A DNA stretch of 64,000 bases from JAKSCF01 sp028279945 (GTDB taxonomy: Bacteria; Bacillota; Clostridia; Peptostreptococcales; JAAYPU01): positions 1-64,000 of the forward strand of contig JANQMT010000015.1 in assembly GCA_028279945.1 (NCBI GenBank). Direction: 5' to 3'. Position numbers and translations under genes: made by a program. Under the pieces are notes generated by a model. It worked only from the letters and a program-made list of their open reading frames with translations, searched no databases and was not told where the DNA came from. Shown here one piece after another: positions 60,007 through 64,000 of the stretch. Each line of letters begins with the position of its first letter. The stretch's first letter is position 1.

Positions 60007-61733
60007 GTGTGATACAACTAAAAGAAGCGAACTGCAAAAACTGCTATAAATGCATTCGTAGCTGCCCTATTAAATCTATTGCATTTAAAGATGAGCAAGC
60101 AAAGATTATTGACGAAGATTGTGTTTTATGCGGTAATTGCCTTTCGGTCTGTCCGCAAAATGCCAAAAGTATAAAAAGTGATTTGGATAAGGTAAAGGCA
60201 TATATCAAGCAAAAAGAAAACGTGTATGTGAGTTTAGCGCCGTCATTTATAGCTGCTTTTGACCAGACGACTACAACTTCATTATTTAAGAGCTTAAAGC
60301 AATTGGGTTTTAGTGTAATTGAAGAAACGACTTTAGGCGCTGTAGAAGTTTCAAAAGAATATGATAAACTCATAACCCGAAATGAAATGAAAAATATTAT
60401 TTCTTCCTGTTGTCCAACGGTAACTGCTTTGATTGAAAAATATTACCCTGAAATTCTGGAGCAATTAGCGCCTGTCGTATCGCCCATGATCGTTCATGCA
60501 AAAATGATTAAAAAATCCCATGGCGCCAATACAAAAGTAGTGTTCATAGGACCTTGCATTTCTAAGAAAACGGAATGTAATGACTTGCAAAATGATGGGG
60601 TAGTAGATGCGGTTATTACATTTGAAGAATTGAGTTTTTGGATGAAGGATGAAGAAATTGAAAGTGATACTTTGAATATTAATGAAATAACCAACATGTC
60701 CAATCCTGCTGCAAGATTTTATCCTGCACCGGGAGGGATTATCAAAACTTTAAGCCCCGAAAAAGGAAATTCGTACAAATATATCAGTATAGATGGATTA
60801 AATAGATGTATTGATACCCTTGAATCTATAAAAAATGGCAACATTAATCATTACTTTATTGAAATGAACAGCTGTATTGGGGGGTGCCTTGGCGGTCCGG
60901 GAATAAAAAGTAAAACACGTTATTTTCTGGAGTCCAATGACTTATTATCGGAGTATGCCTTAAAAGGATTGGAGAATAATAAGAACTCAAATCCTTCCGG
61001 TATAAAAACAGACATGTCTCTTTTAAAGAAATTTATGAATAAATCCAAAGTCAGCCATGTGCCTAATGAAGAAACCATTAGAGGTATACTGAAAAAAATC
61101 GGAAAGTTTAATGAACAGCAAGAACTCAACTGCGGTGCATGCGGTTATTTTACTTGCAGAGAAAAAGCGATTGCGGTTTACAACCATAAGGCTGATTTGC
61201 ATATGTGTTTACCGTATATGCGGGAAAGAGCAGAGTCCATATCCAATATTATCATTAGTTCTACACCTAATGCCATACTCGCATTAAATCAAGAGCTGTA
61301 TATTCAAGAGTTCAATTCGGCAGCTGAAAAATTATTTGGGATTGAAGCGGGTTTGGTCCAAGGAAAAAGTATCTATGACATATTAGATTGTACTGATTTT
61401 GAATATGTTAAAAAAAGCGGAAGAAATATTATGGATAAAAAAGTCTATTATGAGGCTTATGGCATAACCGTGATGCAATCCATTTTATTGGAGCAAGAAC
61501 ATAATATGATTATTCTTCTCATAAGGGATATAACCAACCAAGAGAAGCAAAAACAGAATATATACAAAGTTCGATCGGATACCGTAGAAATCGCTCAAAA
61601 TGTTATCAACAAGCAAATGAGAGTAGCGCAAGAAATCGCCAGTCTTTTAGGTGAAACAACGGCAGAAACTAAAGTTGCTTTAACAAAACTCAAACACTCT
61701 ATGTTAGAAGATATGGGTGAGGATATAAAATGA
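60003..61733 (+). CDS. Sensory [FeFe]-hydrogenase-like protein with PAS domain
   Basis: 576 residues. Two [4Fe-4S] clusters (Cys11/14/17/21 and 40/43/46/50); an H-cluster domain with L1 SSCCPTV (134-140), L2 GPCISKK (183-189) and L3 EMNSCIGGCLGGPG (287-300); an extra [4Fe-4S] site Cys377/380/385/402; a PAS domain (about 415-530); and a helical tail. All four H-cluster cysteines (136, 185, 291, 295) are present, but the catalytic-type TSCxPGW and MPC contexts have changed (W to V, M to G), as in group C sensory hydrogenases. The PAS domain and adjacent phosphatase suggest it reports H2 or redox state rather than making H2. Overlaps both neighbours by 4 bp. Confidence 0.9.
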   Translation: MSVIQLKEANCKNCYKCIRSCPIKSIAFKDEQAKIIDEDCVLCGNCLSVCPQNAKSIKSDLDKVKAYIKQKENVYVSLAPSFIAAFDQTTTTSLFKSLKQLGFSVIEETTLGAVEVSKEYDKLITRNEMKNIISSCCPTVTALIEKYYPEILEQLAPVVSPMIVHAKMIKKSHGANTKVVFIGPCISKKTECNDLQNDGVVDAVITFEELSFWMKDEEIESDTLNINEITNMSNPAARFYPAPGGIIKTLSPEKGNSYKYISIDGLNRCIDTLESIKNGNINHYFIEMNSCIGGCLGGPGIKSKTRYFLESNDLLSEYALKGLENNKNSNPSGIKTDMSLLKKFMNKSKVSHVPNEETIRGILKKIGKFNEQQELNCGACGYFTCREKAIAVYNHKADLHMCLPYMRERAESISNIIISSTPNAILALNQELYIQEFNSAAEKLFGIEAGLVQGKSIYDILDCTDFEYVKKSGRNIMDKKVYYEAYGITVMQSILLEQEHNMIILLIRDITNQEKQKQNIYKVRSDTVEIAQNVINKQMRVAQEIASLLGETTAETKVALTKLKHSMLEDMGEDIK

Positions 61734-62902
61734 ATTTGTTTGTAGATGCGAGCTACTCAGCGATTAACAAATATGGAGAAGAACTTTGTGGTGATAAAGT
61801 AGATATTGTTAGAAATGATGATTCTGTAATTGTTGTTTTAGCAGATGGACTAGGCAGCGGTGTAAAGGCCAGTATATTATCCACTCTAACCAGCAAGATT
61901 ATTGGGACCATGTTATTGCATGGCGCAACCATTGATGAAGCGGTTGAAACCATTGCTAATACTCTCCCGGTATGTAAAGTAAGAGAACTGGCTTATTGCA
62001 CATTTTCAATACTTCAAATTTTTAAAAACCAAGAAGCCTATTTGGTGCAATTTGATAATCCTTTAGTGGTCCGATTAAGAAATGGTGAATTAGTAGACAT
62101 AAAGACTACTGAAAGAAAAATAAATGGTAGACGACTATTGGAGAGCAGATTGAAGGTGACTCACGACGATGTATTCATGATGGTCAGTGATGGCGTCATT
62201 CATGCCGGTGTTGGAGGTGTTCTTAACCTGGGATGGGAATGGGAACATGTTGCTGAATACTTGGAAACCATGTATAAACCGGACTTATCTGCTCACAGTG
62301 TTTCCAAGCATATGCTTTCCGTATGCAACGATTTATACATGAGAAAACCGGGGGACGATACAACGGTTGTAACCGTAAAGATCAGGACACCTGAAATCGT
62401 TAATGTTATGGTTGGACCTCCGGTGGACAAAGACAAAGACACTATTATAGTGAACAAATTCATAAAAGAAGAAGGTAAAAAGGTAGTGTGTGGTGGGACG
62501 ACTTCTCAAATAGTGAGTAGAGTAACCGGTAAAAAAATGGAGACAAATTTTGATTATATTCATCCTTCAATACCCCCTATAGCCAATTTAGAAGGCGTTG
62601 ACTTGACAACAGAAGGTGTATTGACTTTAGGGAAAACGTTGGAATGTATTCGAAGATACATGTCGCATTACAACGAGCTGGAGGATAACTTAAACTTAGA
62701 GGGAAAAGATGGTGTTTCAAAATTAAGCAAAATACTTTTAGAAGAGAGTACGAGTATACATTTTTTCGTAGGAAGAGCGATGAACCCTGCCCATCAAAAT
62801 CCTGAGTTTCCTCTGGATTTAGGAATAAAGCTAAAACTGGTTGATGAAATCATAAAACATTTAAAATCTTTAGGGAAAGATGTGGTGGTAGAATATTACT
62901 AG
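61730..62902 (+). CDS. PP2C/SpoIIE-family serine phosphatase
   Basis: A 390-residue protein. The N-terminal PP2C-like domain (about 1-225) has the metal-binding ADGLGSG (about 38-44), VSDGVIHAG and KPGDDTTVV. The C-terminal about 160 residues (from VVCGGTTSQIVSRVTG) are a family-specific domain of unknown function found in this phosphatase group. Start ATG overlaps the sensory hydrogenase gene by 4 bp, so the three-gene module is made as a unit. It probably dephosphorylates a protein target (for example an anti-sigma-factor antagonist) in response to the hydrogenase sensor. No target gene lies next to it. Confidence 0.87.
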   Translation: MNLFVDASYSAINKYGEELCGDKVDIVRNDDSVIVVLADGLGSGVKASILSTLTSKIIGTMLLHGATIDEAVETIANTLPVCKVRELAYCTFSILQIFKNQEAYLVQFDNPLVVRLRNGELVDIKTTERKINGRRLLESRLKVTHDDVFMMVSDGVIHAGVGGVLNLGWEWEHVAEYLETMYKPDLSAHSVSKHMLSVCNDLYMRKPGDDTTVVTVKIRTPEIVNVMVGPPVDKDKDTIIVNKFIKEEGKKVVCGGTTSQIVSRVTGKKMETNFDYIHPSIPPIANLEGVDLTTEGVLTLGKTLECIRRYMSHYNELEDNLNLEGKDGVSKLSKILLEESTSIHFFVGRAMNPAHQNPEFPLDLGIKLKLVDEIIKHLKSLGKDVVVEYY

Positions 62903-62957
62903 AGGACAGGGAATAGTCATTGTAGGGGATGATTTCGGTGCCGTTCCTCCAAAATAA

Positions 62958-62990
62958 AAAGACCGGATGATTACTTCAAATCCGGTCTTT
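62958..62990 (-). terminator. Terminator of antiporter gene
   Basis: AAAGACCGGAT and ATCCGGTCTTT (11-bp stem) between the convergent phosphatase and antiporter genes. The minus-strand side is followed by TTATTTT, and it could also end the plus-strand transcript. Confidence 0.8.
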
Positions 62991-63006
62991 ATGATTTTAA
63001 ATGATA

Positions 63007-64000
63007 TTACATTACAAAACCTGTAATCAAGAATCCAATGCCTGCAATAGCCGCAGCAATCAATCCGAAGGGTGCTTGAGTTAAGGCATGTTTAAAGTTG
63101 TTACAACCACAAGCTGCGGAAGTTAAAATAGTTGCGTCTGAGTAGAAACAGATATGACTACCAAATACACCTGCAGAAGTAACAGCACCAATAACGATGG
63201 CAGGATTAACATCCATTGCAGCCGCCAGCGGTAATACGATAGGAATTGCAACGATGTACATTCCCCAGCTAAGGCCCATGATAAACTCAGTGATACCAAA
63301 GACTAAGAATACTGTAAATGGGAGCATTTGTGGGGATACATTTGCCATAGCCAAATCAATAACGTATTGAATAAAGCCTACTTCCGCTGAAGCACTTCCG
63401 AAGGAATACGCAAGGACAACCATTATCAATGGCATCAACATGTTTTTGATGCCGTCCATTACAGCATCGGCAAATTCTTCAGGATCAATAAGTTTTTGTG
63501 GGATATAAAGAATAAACATAAATACGACAGTAGCTAAAACACCCATCTGTAAGTCAAGGCTCATTATACCGCCGCCCAGATAAATAGACGCTGCTACCAT
63601 GAATATAATAGGTAAAAAGAAGTTCCAAACGTTAGCGTTTTCATGTGATTCTATTTCTTTACCACCCCTGATGTCAATTTTCTCAGAACCTTCAGGTGCT
63701 AATACGCCGGTTTCTTGAGCTCTTTTTTCTGCTGCCTTCATTGGGCCCAATATAGGAATAATACCAATGACAACCAATGGAACAATAAGAGCTGCAACCC
63801 AACCATAGAAATTGAATGGAATAGAACGAATGAACCATCCAAGGCCTTCGCCGTCAGCAGCTAGTCCATTTTGCTCAAGTAAACTTCCGATAAAAGCTGC
63901 CCAAGTAGATACCGGAAGTAATACACAAACTGGAGCTGCCGTAGAGTCCGTGATATATGAAAGAAATTCTCTGGATACTTTATAACGGTCGGTTACCGGT
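63007..64000 (-). CDS. NhaC-family Na+/H+ antiporter, partial
   Basis: Only the C-terminal about 330 residues lie in the window; the gene continues past position 64000, so the true start is not seen. The open frame extends upstream of the TTG at 63777 without a stop (reading ...TDRYKVSREFLSYITDSTAAPVCVLLPVSTW...). Several hydrophobic helices and the GVFGSHICFYSDATILTSAACGCNNFKHALTQAP stretch match the NhaC/Na+-H+ antiporter superfamily (a conserved Asp within a membrane segment). Exchanges Na+ for H+ or an organic acid. The related branch includes transporters for malate-lactate, so the substrate is not certain. Confidence 0.85.
   Translation of the reverse strand, partial: PVTDRYKVSREFLSYITDSTAAPVCVLLPVSTWAAFIGSLLEQNGLAADGEGLGWFIRSIPFNFYGWVAALIVPLVVIGIIPILGPMKAAEKRAQETGVLAPEGSEKIDIRGGKEIESHENANVWNFFLPIIFMVAASIYLGGGIMSLDLQMGVLATVVFMFILYIPQKLIDPEEFADAVMDGIKNMLMPLIMVVLAYSFGSASAEVGFIQYVIDLAMANVSPQMLPFTVFLVFGITEFIMGLSWGMYIVAIPIVLPLAAAMDVNPAIVIGAVTSAGVFGSHICFYSDATILTSAACGCNNFKHALTQAPFGLIAAAIAGIGFLITGFVM

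Noticed and set aside
1..64000. tRNA or rRNA genes, insertion-sequence transposases, phage or toxin-antitoxin genes
   Set aside because: Looked for typical signatures (TTCGA/CCA-like tRNA ends, transposase motifs, small overlapping toxin pairs) by eye and saw none; a tRNAscan or profile search was not possible here.

Overview
The window looks like chromosome of an anaerobic, endospore-forming member of the Clostridia. The evidence is AT-rich DNA with purine-rich Shine-Dalgarno sequences and frequent TTG/GTG starts, an electron-bifurcating type [FeFe] hydrogenase, tungsten-cofactor genes, PyrR and T-box RNA leaders, a BclA/BclB-like collagen protein and sporulation-type promoters. I cannot name a genus from the sequence alone. 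No rRNA, tRNA, CRISPR array, phage or transposase gene was seen.

Layout. 0.5-4.0 kb: small ferredoxin, DUF362-ferredoxin protein, FAD dehydrogenase and a small membrane protein. 4.0-13.2 kb: tungsten/molybdenum cofactor locus, with mogA and a moeB-like gene on the minus strand diverging from a Moco/Tuco-type riboswitch-terminator leader and tupABC-moeA-moeA/PBP-moaA-moaC-MOSC. 13.4-14.8 kb: MATE exporter behind a MerR-type promoter. 15.2-19.9 kb: hndABCD-type NAD(P)H-linked [FeFe] hydrogenase operon with a Rex-like operator over the -10 box. 20.2-22.9 kb: carboxyltransferase subunit and pyrC. 23.1-30.7 kb: a minus-strand methyltransferase and glycosyltransferase pair divergent from a 1681-residue collagen-like protein made of about 505 Gly-(Pro/Ala)-Thr triplets, followed by a second, charged collagen-like gene. 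31-38.7 kb: argJ, argC (minus) and argB, carA, carB (plus). 38.9-48.7 kb: HD-GYP phosphodiesterase, ACT protein and arylacetate-CoA ligase, a small sporulation-type peptide gene, a T-box leader, YibE/F protein, M15 peptidase, beta-CASP hydrolase and a PHP phosphatase. 48.7-57.5 kb: pyrB-F-K-D-carA-carB-pyrE behind a PyrR-type leader. 57.7-62.9 kb: sigma-54 activator, then a sensory [FeFe]-hydrogenase module (thioredoxin-like ferredoxin, hydrogenase-PAS, PP2C phosphatase) with a perfect Rex-type palindrome at its start site. 63-64 kb: NhaC-family antiporter, cut by the window edge.

How it fits together. Two hydrogenase loci 40 kb apart carry the same redox-operator type, suggesting that NADH/NAD+ status (Rex) controls both the catalytic hydrogenase and a probable H2/redox-sensing hydrogenase-phosphatase relay. 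The collagen genes, the glycosyltransferase/methyltransferase pair and a 36-residue peptide gene share CATANNNTA promoter boxes typical of mother-cell sigma factors, so they may form a spore-surface module in which hundreds of threonines are glycosylated. Two complete carbamoyl-phosphate synthases are present, one in an arginine and one in a pyrimidine setting.

A family of about 90-240 bp imperfect palindromes (four copies) is scattered between operons. One copy is flanked by a 9-bp direct repeat that splits the pyrC terminator, and one sits inside the pyr operon with a second palindrome nested in it.
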